The notes beneath the pieces are model-generated. The model saw only the letters and a program-made list of their open reading frames with translations, was not told where the DNA came from and ran no database searches. The position numbers and the translations under genes were made by a program. 64,000 nucleotides of DNA from Lumbricus rubellus (taxonomy: Eukaryota > Annelida > Clitellata > Crassiclitellata > Lumbricidae), in contig OX243815.1 in NCBI GenBank assembly GCA_945859605.1, positions 22,856,684 to 22,920,683 of the forward strand, read 5' to 3'. Of the stretch, positions 24,601-36,390 are shown piece by piece; positions within the stretch are counted from its first letter, which is position 1, and every line of letters starts with the position of its first letter.

Positions 24601-27600
24601 CGCGCCTCGCGTGCCTAGGCGTTAAAACGGCTCTGGTAAGAGTTATCAAGCAAACAGACACTCTCTGCTCCTTCACTTAAAAAGCACTACGGAGAAGGCC
24701 CTAAAATAAGCACTCTAGCCCATTTCTGAAAGTATGATAATCAAAATATAATTCAAAACAATACCTCCTATCTATTGTATTGTATACAAGCCGCTGAATA
24801 GATTTTATGCTGTTTTACAAGTTCAACCAAGCCATAAAGCACAGTAAGCACAACTACACAAAGGTAACACAATTTAATTACTATTAAAGTTCTCTTAACA
24901 AAATTGCATCAAGGTAACAGTACCGTTTCATGCCGTATAATAGACAGGAGTGGTGACTAGCACATCTATTTATTTTCAAGTTTAAGTAACAAGACATTCA
25001 GTCAAATTTCTAGGAAATTCAAATGTAAAAATGGCCACAACCAAAATGATTTTCACTTACCTATTACGCCTGGTTGTTCTTTGTACCACTCAGAACCTCT
25101 ATAAACGCCCCAGCTTTCATTATCAACACCACAACAGTACCACTAAAAGGAAACAATTACAGAATAAATCAATCAATATTCAGAGCAAATAAACAATTAA
25201 AACCCAAGGATCAAGCATTATTTAGACATAAAAGCTCAATATCATATATACAAGTGTTAATCAAACATTTGCACTGTAAATACAAAAAACTGATAAGCTT
25301 TAAATTGTCCAATGATTTTCAACAAACATATACGGTAGAAGCAAACATTCTAATTGCATGAATACAGTGGCCAATATGATAAAAAAAACATATCATATTA
25401 GACAATTGTGCATGCTTTTTGAAGCCACTATTTATCATCCAGGTCACCACCATCTGACAGCTTCATGACTGTGAAAAACGTTTATGCAGGAGTGCTTTGC
25501 ATACATTGTTAGAAGCGAATTATCCAGTGAATTAGCTGTCTATTCATCTTTATAAATTATAACTTATCAGAATCACTTAAAAATCTTCACTCACAGATTT
25601 AAATTATGAGCATTTTGAAACTGTTAGTCTTTAAAAGATCTGATAGAAAATATCAAGTAGTTAAGAATGACAGCGCGTAGAACGCTACAGAGCAGGACAA
25701 AAAAACAGTTTAAAAGCTTTTCACTTACTCTCTGCTGCGCTTCATCCCAACTACTGGTCACAATTTTATTCCACTCATTGTTCAGGTTTACTCCATAGTC
25801 GTAAGTGATTGTCTTCGTCATATACGTACGAATCTGTTCCTGGATCTGAAAGTATAAAGCAGGTTTGACAGTGGATCAAACCTCATTGTTTAACAACCTT
25901 GCCCCATAGACACACAACAGTTGTTTGAGTTTGTTGAATAGCACCACTACAGCGTAATCTGTCCTGTGCACATCTCTCTGGAAAGCTTGCTCGAAGATCA
26001 CCTTGTTCGTTCGTTTAAATCTGACTTGTTAATTATGAGCACTGCTTTTGAAATGGTCAACCAAGCATTTTTTCTGCTTGACTTCATATGCAATCTGGTT
26101 TAAGTGGGACTGTGTCAAATTAATGAACTTATTTTTCTTCTTCGTGGACTGGGTGCACCAACCAGCAACATTATATAGCACAAAGAAATTGCACAATGGC
26201 CTGGAAAGCAGCATATTTTGACTTACCCATGTGCGGAAGACGACTGCAAGAACTGTACCGACAATGGCAAGCAGGAAAACGACGAGCAAGACAGACAAGT
26301 ACTGACAAAGAAACAACAAAACTGGTAATGTAATGTAACCCATGACTGCAATCATCAATATGAACAAAGAATTTAATTACCAGGTAGTATAAGGATTCTT
26401 TATTTAAAACTAACACTTTCATATTCAACAATGTACACTTAAAATTAAAATAACCAAAGATATACAGATCCTGAGTAACACTAACAATAAAATTATTAAC
26501 TTATTATATATTAAACATATTTTCTTCCTTACAGATCATTCCATAGATGCTGCTTCTACAGCACTTCACCAAACATGCAAGCCGTTAGATCACTTTTTCT
26601 AGTCACCTACACAGCCAAAAATCCTAAAATGATGGCTCAATCTGAGAAAGTTATCTACCGTAATCACTTCATTGCATTTTGGCACCTCTGAAGAAATATC
26701 TTTCACCAGGCCTGCATGAGTTTCAGAAATTAGTTACATTCAAAAAGGCAAATCTGACGAGATCGTACTTACCAGATATTCCCTGCTTTGCAACTGAACT
26801 TCCCTAAAGAGCATTGTTGGAAGTTAACTCACAATTTCAAAGTACATTAACAAGATACTGATTTCTGAACCTAGAAACTACCAAGAACTGACCAAATAAT
26901 TCTGAATATAACTCAAATTTACATACTATCAGAATAAGAAATCGGTTTTCAAGAATCGCTCCAAAGCAGCCAGCGAATGAAATGAGAAAGATTATACAGC
27001 CAGCGGCGATGATGACGTATGATGCGGACGCGACAAGAGGAATTCCAAAGACGGCCGTTACAAAGCGGAGCTTATCCACAGCCAAGAAAACACCGCCACC
27101 AATGACTGCCAGCCCAATCATCTAAAACACATCGCAAAAAAATAGTTACAAATTGTTGTCAAAATTTAAAGCCAACACAGTTTGCTCAAAGTACATCAGT
27201 AATCACCGTAATTCAACAAATGGGGCCAACAACCGTTAATCCGTTCATCATGACAATTACACATTATCACTATTATTATCATTATTGATAATTTTATTTG
27301 ATAGGTATACAATTGCAAACATTCACATTTTTTCTCTAGTGACTGTAAATGACCTCAACATGTCTATTGAAATATGTACAAGGCACATAGGCTTATATGT
27401 TACAACACAATAAATGCTTTTCTGATCCACTAAGAACCCACATGATTATTTGTGTTCTTACCACCAGGGCCGCATCCATATTGGCGTTTTGGGTGTTTGA
27501 ACACCCTCCGAAATAAAATAATCAAAAATGAAATAATGCATTTACCATTTTACCAACACATGATGTAAGAGGATCTAATTTTAAAGTCCTTATTTTTACG

Positions 27601-27888
27601 AGACATTTTACAATAAGTCAGATCATGATGATGATCTAACAATGACAATGATTTGTAATGTATTGCCACACATATCCCTGCTACGAGAGCTCACAACGCT
27701 TCTGCAAGTTTATTAGTCGGCTGATTCGGCTGCTTGTCGGTTTGGTCAAAGTTGAGTAACCCCCGCACCCACCTCGAAAACAAAATCCTGGCTATGGTCT
27801 TGCTTACCGCAAAGGCACAATTCCCAAATATCATGAGGTATTTCATGACCCGTGCACATCCTTCCAAATCGGGCGTTCTCTTCTTCAT
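21671..27888 (-). CDS. Tetraspanin
   Basis: Minus-strand exons are 27888-27808, 27121-26927, 26301-26227, 25845-25729, 25142-25061, 23161-23019, 22233-22150 and, tentatively, 21829-21671. This gives 936 nt, 311 aa. Four-pass membrane organiser. TM1 is about 16-40, TM2 62-84, TM3 93-115 and TM4 240-259. The large extracellular loop (about 116-238) has the diagnostic CCG at 159-161, KSCC ending at 195, Cys209, and GC at 232-233, giving six cysteines. A splice acceptor just above 27919 indicates a non-coding first exon upstream. The ATG at 27888 is the first in frame after it. The last exon is called from a usable acceptor, correct phase and an open frame to a TAA. Its sequence is not family-specific, so the tail may be wrong. 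Subfamily not assigned. Confidence 0.88.
23737..24635. mobile_element. Non-autonomous hAT-like transposon, 899 bp
   Basis: Terminal inverted repeats are CAGGGCCGTTTTAAGG (left) and, in reverse complement, CAGAGCCGTTTTAACG (right). They are flanked by a perfect 8-bp duplication GTAAGAGT at 23729-23736 and 24636-24643. CAG-initial TIRs with 8-bp duplications define hAT elements. There is no transposase frame. The interior shares blocks with 1-2460. It sits in the tetraspanin intron between the CCG exon and the KSCC exon. Confidence 0.92.
27470..27800. repeat. Probable transposon relic abutting a tetraspanin exon
   Basis: It begins CCAGGGCCGCATCCATATTGG and ends near CCCGCACCCACCTCG...ATCCTGGCTATGG. 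This resembles hAT ends, but no target-site duplication was seen. The right end is within a few bases of the splice donor of the exon at 27808. Confidence 0.4.
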
Positions 27889-27919
27889 TTCGTTTAAATT
27901 CACAGTCAAAGGAATATCA

Positions 27920-30140
27920 CTGTAAAAGAAAAAATAACAATTTTAATATAATTTATACTAACACCATTAATGAAAACTACCTTAACATGTAGCACTTCAA
28001 TAGGAAATCTAATATAAAAGTTACAGCGATGTTACTTTAGTACAGAAAGCTTACATAGTCAATGGTTGCTTCATCGTGTAAGCAAATAAATGCCTAAAAT
28101 TTCAGTACTCTTTCATTTTCAATAATAAATCTTTCAGCGAAATATTGTTGCAGATCGCTATAACTATCACAAATAAGTTCAAATCAAATCATATAGTCCA
28201 ACAATCTCATTGTTTTTTCCCGTGATTTATGAAACCTAGTGTTCTCGTTGTACTTTAAAGCTGTAAACTTTAATCCACATAATTATAATGCTTTCACTGT
28301 ACAACAATGAATATTAACTAAATATGTTCTCCCTTCACAATAAAAAAATTAATATTAACCAATATGTTACTCCTGTGTTCTGTATCTCTGGAGGGAAATA
28401 CTAACCGTTAATCCACAAATTATGAAAATTATCTATGTAATCATTAATCAAATGTTTAACAAAAAGAAAAATAAGCTTGTTTCTTGCTTTATATCCTTGT
28501 TCATTCAAATTCAAAGTAGCTTTTCATTTAGTTGCTAGCTAGGCCTATTGTCTATGGCTATTCATTAATCTGGTCTAGTATGGTCATTCAGTCTTCAACA
28601 GCAGTTTCAGTCTACCATAAAACTATGTTAAACTGTACATAACAACAAAAATGTAAGAACAATTGTTGCTCTTCTGTTCCCTTAGTATTCTTGGCGTTTC
28701 AGCGCTATGCAAGTTATAGTAAATGTGTAAATTTCACACATCTTTAATGTGCAGGGTACTTACTAAATAATATGTTGTCGTATAATTTCGGTTCTCCAGC
28801 AAAACTTTATTCAGAAATGACACAGCTGAATGCCAATTAATGGAGTTTAACGTAACTGTATTAAACAGCAAGCACAAAGAACACGTATTATTCACAATAA
28901 TTAATGTTCAGCCATTCAGGAACACCTGTCGTTTACCTGTTCTAAGCGTCGATGTCTATTAATAGATATGCCTATTAATAGATATCAACGGGTTGTTCAC
29001 TAGATGTCCTGCCATGACAAAGGCATAGGCCTAACGAAGTTTGATCAGTTCGGATATCACTGTAGGCCTTATCTATTAGGCCTATTGCTGTAAACTTTGC
29101 AAAATTGATGTAAAACTCGACTTTTGTTATTTAATCGGTTTTAGTAATAATGATAATTTTCCTTTATTGAACAATCCGGTTGACAGCCCGCAACCGTTTA
29201 CACTGTAGCCTAGCCCACATTTAGGGCCCTATGCGATTGAAACAATTCACAAGAACACAAAATTAATCATAATTAAATCTTGAACTAGGCCTACTATCTC
29301 CATGCCAGTGTGATAGCCATTTATAAGCCACCGGCCCCCAGTATTTAAAATGAAACTGATTAAATGCATATGAACTTGAACGATCATGTTAATTATTTTG
29401 GTCTATCAAGTTGACTTCAGAACCGTCGTCGGCAAAGAAGTGATGCGGCAGTTGGCAGTTGCCATTAACCAGGATGGGGAGGTGGGTGATAGAGAAATGA
29501 TGACCCCTTGCCTTTGTAAAGGGACGCACAACGCATTGACTAGGCCTAGAGCAGTTGTAGAGAAATGTGTGCTGAAATAAAGAATGTTTATTGGTTCTGA
29601 TAAAAAGTTCTATTCAGCTGGACCGCCTTTCAAACAGTCTGTTTTATTTCCCAATTGTGGATTTTCTATTTTGATTATGAATTTCGATGCTGTTTCAGAT
29701 TGAATAAGACTTTTGTTAAGATCTTTGTTGATACTGCACAATAATTATTGCATAAGATACTATAAACTTCTCTGGTTGCTGCGGCGAGATTTAGTTTCGA
29801 TTCGACTCAACTTTTAATCTTGACGCAAGAACTCAAACTAGGATCAATATTTATCTTTGCTCAGATGATGGCGATTTGGTCGGTGATCGGATTCTATTTG
29901 CATTAATATGAGAGATAGTTTCACGTTTAGCCAAGTTTAGATTTTATTGTCGCAGTTGTATCAGATGTCTCTACGAGGTTATCATCAGATCTGTGTTCAC
30001 AGCCATAATTAGCGATGTAAGTTGTTTAAATATTACATTGCTTACGCGTCGACAGTAACTGTTGATTGCCTCTATGTTTGTTTTTCTGTGTACTGATTGT
30101 GCATCAATTGATACATCCAATATAATAGGCTGATTTTATC
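27920..30140. other. Upstream region of the tetraspanin gene
   Basis: Presumably holds the tetraspanin promoter and its untranslated first exon. A small repeated palindrome, CTATTAATAGATAT, occurs twice at about 28955-28985. The frame at 29386-29580 is unsupported. No coding exon was recognised. Confidence 0.45.
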
Positions 30141-30147
30141 TATCCAC

Positions 30148-30260
30148 AGCGTAGTGATTAGCGTGCTGTACTGTCAATCGCAAAAGTCGGGTTCAAATTT
30201 TCTCCAAGGCAGAAGTTTGGTTCGAGATTCTGCGCCATTTGCGCCAATGCAGCTATAGTG
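30148..30260 (+). repeat. Degenerate tRNA-derived SINE head
   Basis: AGCGTAGTGATTAGCGTGCTG (A-box region) is followed about 20 bp later by GGGTTCAAATTT (B-box-like, near 30189-30200). The spacing is right for a tRNA-derived promoter, but the stems are not intact. Confidence 0.55.
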
Positions 30261-31600
30261 AGTGAGTGAACTTAATAATTATAAACTGTCGTGGGAAATA
30301 AGACACCAAAGAAGAGGACTCCCGTCACCCGCCCTCATTTGCCGAGATTAAGAACATGGACTTGCACGATTGCATTTGTCCGTCCATCCACACCCACTGT
30401 GCATTGACGTTGAATGTCAGTTTTAAAATGTTTTCGGTTATTTCTCACGTGGTTGCAAAAACTGGCACAAACAAATATGCATTCTTGTTTTTTTAAGACT
30501 TCACTTAAATACACGCAAACTGGCATATACAGTATTACAGTATGACATAATAATTGGACATTCGGATGCGATTGCAATGCTTTTTCTCCATTCTTCTCTG
30601 ACCAATGTCCATTGCCAGTCCTCATCCTCATCCCACAGCATCTCTAAGCACCTCAAGTCGTCGTTGATGATCTTCAGTCAGAAGATCATGAAGTGCCCTG
30701 CTCCCTCACATCACGGCTGTATGACTATGGCTGCTGTTCGATTAAAAAATTTAATCAAAATTAATCACACGATTAAAATTTGCAATCGCAATTAACATAA
30801 AATTAATCGCAACATGTTTCCTTCAACTATAATTAAACTTAATTATAATATTTTTCTATTGACCTTTGAAGCATAAATGACTAAAAGCATACTTTTTAAA
30901 AGTACAAAACAGTTTTGATAACCTATGTCTTTAATGCACAAATTGCGCATTGTATTTCTCCATTTTTTAAATTTTGTATAACAGAAAGAATTGAAACACT
31001 GTTTAGATCAGTCAGCTGCTGTAAGTCCGTTAATTTTCAGTCCGAGCAATGCTCAAATGATAAAAATTTGAAAATTATATTATCAAATCATTTTTTCAGT
31101 CAATTGTTTAGGCAGGCCAGTTTATTTACAACAGATCCATACTCGTTTCAATTAACAATATAGGATATACATCAAATTACAGAAAACAAACATTCACAAG
31201 GGACTGTAGCGGCCATGGATGTTAAATATTTTCTAGCTAACTTAGCCCAGACTGGTTATTCATATAGGATCTCATATGGACCCCTATACTGTTACAGTAA
31301 TTCCCACCAGTGCTGTAATGCATGCTAATCTTTTTTCAATATGTTGATCAAGTCTGTAATTTATTGCTCAACAACTTTTCATGTGGCGGTGAAAAGAGAG
31401 ATCAGTGGCTCAACTTTAGAATCTGATGACGATTCGTACATACGCATTTGTGGGGAAGTTTCTTCTGTTGTGTATTGAGCCTCATCAGGTTGCTCATAAT
31501 TTTTCAGTAGAAGTTGCAGATCCTGGCAAATCTCGTTTCTTGTGTCCTTCTGTAAGAATTTTAAGATATTTGAAACCTGGATCCATTGGTCTTGCCATCT
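30261..31600. other. Spacer without recognised genes
   Basis: Includes a low-complexity stretch of TTAATCG/CGATTAA motifs at about 30728-30815. Open frames on either strand show no family features. Confidence 0.45.
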
Positions 31601-31608
31601 CCTGAAGT

Positions 31609-31690
31609 TTAGCACGTTGACCGCCTACTACGAGTTAACTCATAGTACAGCCAGTCATTTAACATGGCGTGTAGGCGGTCAATGTGTTAA
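31609..31690. mobile_element. 82-bp palindromic element with TTAACAC..TTGACCGCC ends
   Basis: The left end TTAGCACGTTGACCGCCTAC and the reverse-complemented right end TTAACACATTGACCGCCTAC match at 18 of 20 positions. TTAA (TTAG on the left) borders and the length suggest a piggyBac-like MITE of a different family from the four CCCTTT-ended copies. Confidence 0.55.
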
Positions 31691-33019
31691 ACAGTGCATG
31701 CATGGTATGACGGCGGTGTTGAAACAATTTTAGGTGTTGACGGCTCATGGTTAGCGATAAACGCATGTTAAACTTAATTACTGCCTGCATGCAGGCGATA
31801 ATGGAGCGACGAATTGCTACGTGCCTAATGCCTATACTGCCTAAGATAATACTCAAATTCTTTCTGGGAATATTTGCAAAGAAAAGTATCGGTGGTTTTG
31901 AGTTTAGGCTTTCTGTTTAAATTAACTGCTCATAGAAATGGTACTGTAACATTTTCCGGTCCATAACTTTTTGGGTGTTAGACGGTTAGACCTTATTAAT
32001 CAAATTTATGTCTTGTTTTGGTTTTCTGTTTGATCTTGGGAAATGCAGTTTAGCACTTCGTTATTTTTGGTTAAAGCTTAGAAGTGAAATGAAAACATTA
32101 CAGTCTGTTTACATGTCTGCAGCCATGTTGGTCACTTTTTATAGTGCATTGTTTCAGTTTATTTACCTCAGAAATTTGCTCAATAGTTCTTTTTATTCAG
32201 ACTTCCACTGTGACTGAGTCAGTGTTTTAGAGACTTTAACTTTTATTTTAATCATCGATTTGTGTGTTTTGTTTTGTGTTTACTTGCATCCAACCACTAG
32301 TCAACCATTCTGTTTATTCAGAGGATTGTATTAAAAAACAATGTGCAATTGTGCATCCTATTGAATTCTGATTGATTTAGTTATGCAAGCGAATATGTAC
32401 AAGACCAGAGGCAATTATATCACACAACTTTATTGCAGTTTATTGGCAGAACAATACTTACAGGTTTGCAGTGTTAGTTTCTCATTAACTGATTTTTTCA
32501 AGATAGATCTTCAGAAAATTAACAACTTGGATCCAGATGGTCAATTTTATGAAGAACATATGTTACCACTCCTGCAATACAAATATGTGTTTCCATTAAG
32601 TTATGTTAAAAAAGTTATTGTAAAGTTTTAAAGCTTTGTTTATGTGTGACTTTTGCATAAATGTATGTTTTTGGGAGGACTTGAGTTTCTTTTCACTTGG
32701 TCTGTTTTGAAACTGAAAACATCAAATTTCCAACGAAGTCATGCGTTGGAAGATACTGAAATAGCCTACTGCTACAAAGTGAATTTCTGAATCCTCATTT
32801 TATGCATTAGGAGTACAACATATACAGAGCTTTGCTAAGTATGCATACTTTAACATTTTGTGTAGAAACCATGTTGCTGCTTAATAGAAGCAGTTTTGCT
32901 TTTGATAAAAATGTTCCATGTCAAGATAAATCGAAGAAAATATTCCCAGTAAAATTTTCATTCTGGAGCTTTTGTTTGATGAATAGAAAGAGATGAGAAT
33001 AGATATCATCTGTAATGAA
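31691..33019. other. Spacer without recognised genes
   Basis: The frame at 32383-32631 is the most protein-like stretch, but it matches no family I recognise and has no clear splice partners. Confidence 0.4.
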
Positions 33020-33660
33020 GGACATAGAAGACCATTGGTCTCGACCTACAGCTGCAATGATACAGCTGGCTAAACTTCAAGCACACAGGTCAAAATTCAC
33101 ATATTTTACCAGTAGTTTAGGCCTAAAAAAATCTTGTGTTTCCGGTAACAGAGCTAAAAAAGGGTAGGTAGGTCGGAAAATGTTTTTATTTTGGCAAAAT
33201 ATTTTTATGCAGTGACTATCCGAAAAAGTATACCCCACTAGTCTTTTTTGCACGCTGAAACAAAGTACGTGTTCTAAGCAAGTATAAACTGCCTATTTCC
33301 CGACTGTCTGCACCTAAAACTGCTCTAGAAACAGTACTATTAATTTCATTTTGTTGACGTCTTTTATGTTATGTCAATACAAATGCTAAAAAAAGTATTT
33401 TTTTTAAATTTTAAATTTTTGGGGGAAAAAATATTTTTTTTGAAATTTTTTTTGAAATAAATTTTTTTTACAAAAATATTTGAGTCGCGGCCGTAAAAAT
33501 GGGTCGGTCAGGTTACCGGAAACACAACAATTTTTTTTCTACGCCTTAGTAGAAGACCGTTGGTCTCGACCTACAGCTGCAATGATGCAGCTGGCTAAAA
33601 TTCAAGCACACAGGGCAAAATTCACATATTTTACGAGTAGTTTAAGCTGCACTTATAGTT
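33020..33660. repeat. Pair of about 100-bp direct repeats flanking a TIR element
   Basis: The segment around 33027-33118 recurs at about 33551-33644 with roughly 90% identity; both contain TGGTCTCGACCTACAGCTGC. Between the copies lies the TIR element 33134-33527. Each copy can be read as a short open frame containing WSRPTAAM.QLAK.QAH. Confidence 0.8.
33134..33527. mobile_element. MITE with 16-bp perfect terminal inverted repeats
   Basis: TTGTGTTTCCGGTAAC at 33134-33149 is the exact reverse complement of GTTACCGGAAACACAA at 33512-33527. The interior is A/T-rich and non-coding. The target-site duplication is unclear because both flanks are A- or T-rich. Confidence 0.75.
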
Positions 33661-34720
33661 ATGTGGGCCAATGAATGATCTGTGTCTGCAATGGAAACTT
33701 TCGGAAGCCTAGAAGGCAACACTTGTAAGGTTTTTGTGGGGCAAGATTGACCTGAACTGTCATTGTTGTGTTGCCAATGTCAATTGACGCTCATGCAACT
33801 GGCGCTGTACAATGTGTACATTGTACAATGTGTACATAGCAAAGAAAGAACAGCAAACAACGTTTTGGCATTACTAAATATTCTCAGCTTTTCGCCAACT
33901 GCTCACAGCCATTGAACCAATCAGATCTACTTGTTCTCCTCATAATGTGTTGCCACGTGACAGCGTTCAGAGGATGAAAGCTGGTTTTGAGTTGGGGAAA
34001 TTTGAAATGGATTTCATGTTTCATTGGGCTCAACCTGCTTATTTAAACTAATTTGGTGAGAACTGGTGTTTTAACCACATAATATCAGTGAACACATGAA
34101 AGCCTGTCAATACTTTCTAAAATCATTAGCTGATTTAGCTGTCGGTCTTGTGTAAGATAAACAAATTTTTTATGCAATTTAATTGTGGGGTTGAGGTTTA
34201 ACATAAAATCTATTTAAGACTACATAAAACTATCATGCATTCCCTTCTGATTGCCTTGTCGCATATTTGTCAACTTTCATATAGTCTACATTCTCATGCA
34301 TGTAGTCATTTAATTACATCTATTCTAAACCTTTCTCATCATTCAGTCACTTCTCTCATATTCTGCACCTGCTGTTCAGATATTGCTGAACTACAAATCT
34401 TGTGAACGTTGTTTACAAAATGTAAATTGAATTTTTCATATGCCAGTTTCTATCTTTCACCATCCCATCTATGCATTGGTAAAGTGCAATGTATGGGGTA
34501 TAACACCTTTATTTGCATCTGACTGATGCACAGTTTGCAGATTCTTGACACCATGCAGGGCTCTGTAATAATCACCTCTAATTTTGCCTGTACAACCCTG
34601 CATGACACTGAACATTTCCTACCACAACATTTCTCTGATACACTTGGCCTGACATTAACTGAACATTATTTCATTTACTGTAAACATTTGATTTGATTCA
34701 GTGCAGGTGAACAAACTGGT

Positions 34721-34970
34721 CTCCATCCCTCCCTCTCTCCCTGTCTGTCTGTCTCTGTCTGTCTCTGTCTGTCTCTCTCTCTCTGTCTCCCTCTCTCCCT
34801 CCATCCCTCCCTCCCTGTCTGACTGTCTGTCTGTCTCTTTCTCTGTCTGTCTGTCTCCCTCTCTCCCTCTCACCCTCTCTCCCTATCTCCCTCCCTTCTT
34901 CCCTCCCTGTCTGTCTGTCTCTGTTTGTCTGTCTGTCTGTCTGTCTCTCTTTCTCTCTATCTCTGATGTG
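34721..34970. repeat. Pyrimidine-rich simple repeat (CTGT/CTCC)
   Basis: About 250 bp of CTGTCTGT, CTCTCTCC and CCATCCCTCC units, almost without purines other than G. Open frames on both strands here are artefacts. Confidence 0.9.
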
Positions 34971-35685
34971 TCTATTGTGTGTGGCAAATGTGAAATTTCT
35001 GCCGTTTACAGAACTGCGTTTGCTTCCCGCTTTTGTTTCCTAACGCCGTCTGGTCTACGTTATTGACAAATACAGATCTATCTGTAAGTGCTGTTCTTTA
35101 GGCATGAACGCTAAAAGCAGATATCTGTATATTGCTGGGAAAAATTGATCCAATGTTCAATGTTGCTTCCATCCTGCTGCTGTGCTGCTGCTGCTCGAGA
35201 CCACCAACTGATTTGCTCCTCGCTGTGGACTTCGTTCGCTTCACGTGGCCGAGCGAAAGCTTTGTTTGCATTGAAAATTAATCCCAGTTGACCGGAGCGC
35301 GACTGAATCTGGTCGGTATTGACAGATCCAGGTGTCCCACAAGTGCTCAGCCTTCTCCTATCCACGAGGATGGTGCACCGGGTAGGCGTGATGAAATACA
35401 TACTTACATGTACCAGATGGAGTGGTGGGAATTTAAGCTGTTCAGTTTTTAGGCAGTGGTTAAATAACGCACTGACCAGCCATTATGATAACCCTAACGC
35501 ATGAGCATGTGCTTACATGCATACATCGTTTAATCACATACATACTTACATGCCGACATGTATACGTGCATAGTGATCCAATCACGGACGTGGTCTTCCC
35601 AATTTTTCAATGGCTGATCAAGGAAGAAATTTGTGCTGAAATATTATCATTATTATTATTATTACTATTATTGTTACTATTATTA
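34971..35685. other. Spacer, comparatively CpG-rich part at about 35200-35400
   Basis: The stretch near 35200-35400 has more CpG than its surroundings and contains ATGGTGCACCGG followed by GTAGGC (a possible donor after 35381). It could be a 5' exon or promoter of the downstream ORP gene. However, that donor leaves phase 0 while the next exon needs phase 1, so it does not join directly. Confidence 0.3.
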
Positions 35686-35932
35686 GGGGCCCGGTAGCGC
35701 AATGTACAACATGCTGGCATTGGGAGCAAGAGGTAATGAGTTCACGCCCCATATAGTGCAGAATTGCTTTTAGCGCTGATTATTGCAGGCTGTCTGTTCT
35801 GTTAGTAGTTAAGACTAATGTTTTCTGTTATCTGAGTTCCTGGAAACTGTTTCAACTGCATAATTGTACTCTGTAACCACTTGCGGTCTGTCAACCGGAT
35901 TGTTGACTAAACGAAAATTATTATTATTATAA
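35686..35932 (+). mobile_element. tRNA-derived SINE with (ATT)n tail
   Basis: GGGCCCGGTAGCGCAATG (A-box region) and GAGTTCACGCCCC (degenerate B-box) open the element. A body follows, ending CGAAAATTATTATTATTATAA. An ATT microsatellite also precedes it (35645-35684). Confidence 0.6.
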
Positions 35933-36118
35933 TGGGTGCATTGGCCGTTCATTGGTTATGGGAAACTCAGACAGTGATGGAAAGTTCTGGCCACCTGCTC
36001 TCATATGCGAAAGACTGCGTAAAAAATTGAAATCGCTATCACTTGACACCAGTGGATGATGTCTCGTGAGAATTGCTCAATGGTCTGCTCTTTGTTTCCT
36101 TCTAGCACAGCATGATAC

Positions 36119-36390
36119 TAGACCTTGTGCTTATCTAGACAATAGACTTTGTGCATATATAAAAACAATAGGCCTTGTGCTTATCAAAACAATAGACCTT
36201 GTGCTTGTCAAAACAATAGACCTTGTGCTTATCAAAACAACAGATCTTGTGCTTATCAAAACAATAGACGTTGTGCTTATCAAAACAATAGACGTTGTGC
36301 TTATCAAAACAATAGACGTTGTGCTTTTCAAAACAATAGACGTTGTGCTTATCAAAACAATAGACGTTGTGCTTATCAAAACAATAGACC
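36119..36390. repeat. 24-bp tandem repeat, about 11 copies
   Basis: The unit is AATAGACCTTGTGCTTATCAAAAC with few substitutions (mainly CCT to CGT in the right half). Because 24 is a multiple of three, each frame repeats an octapeptide. This produces open frames on both strands that have no other sign of being genes. Confidence 0.95.

Noticed and set aside
29386..29580. 64-codon frame on the plus strand
   Set aside because: No motif or conserved feature seen; length is compatible with chance.
32383..32631. 82-codon frame on the plus strand
   Set aside because: No recognisable family, no clear splice partners, AT-rich background.
34655..35066. Ser/Leu/Pro-rich protein frames
   Set aside because: Low-complexity CTGT/CTCC tract.
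35370..35381. ATG followed by a donor-like GTAGGC as first ORP exon
   Set aside because: It would leave phase 0, while the first recognised exon needs phase 1.
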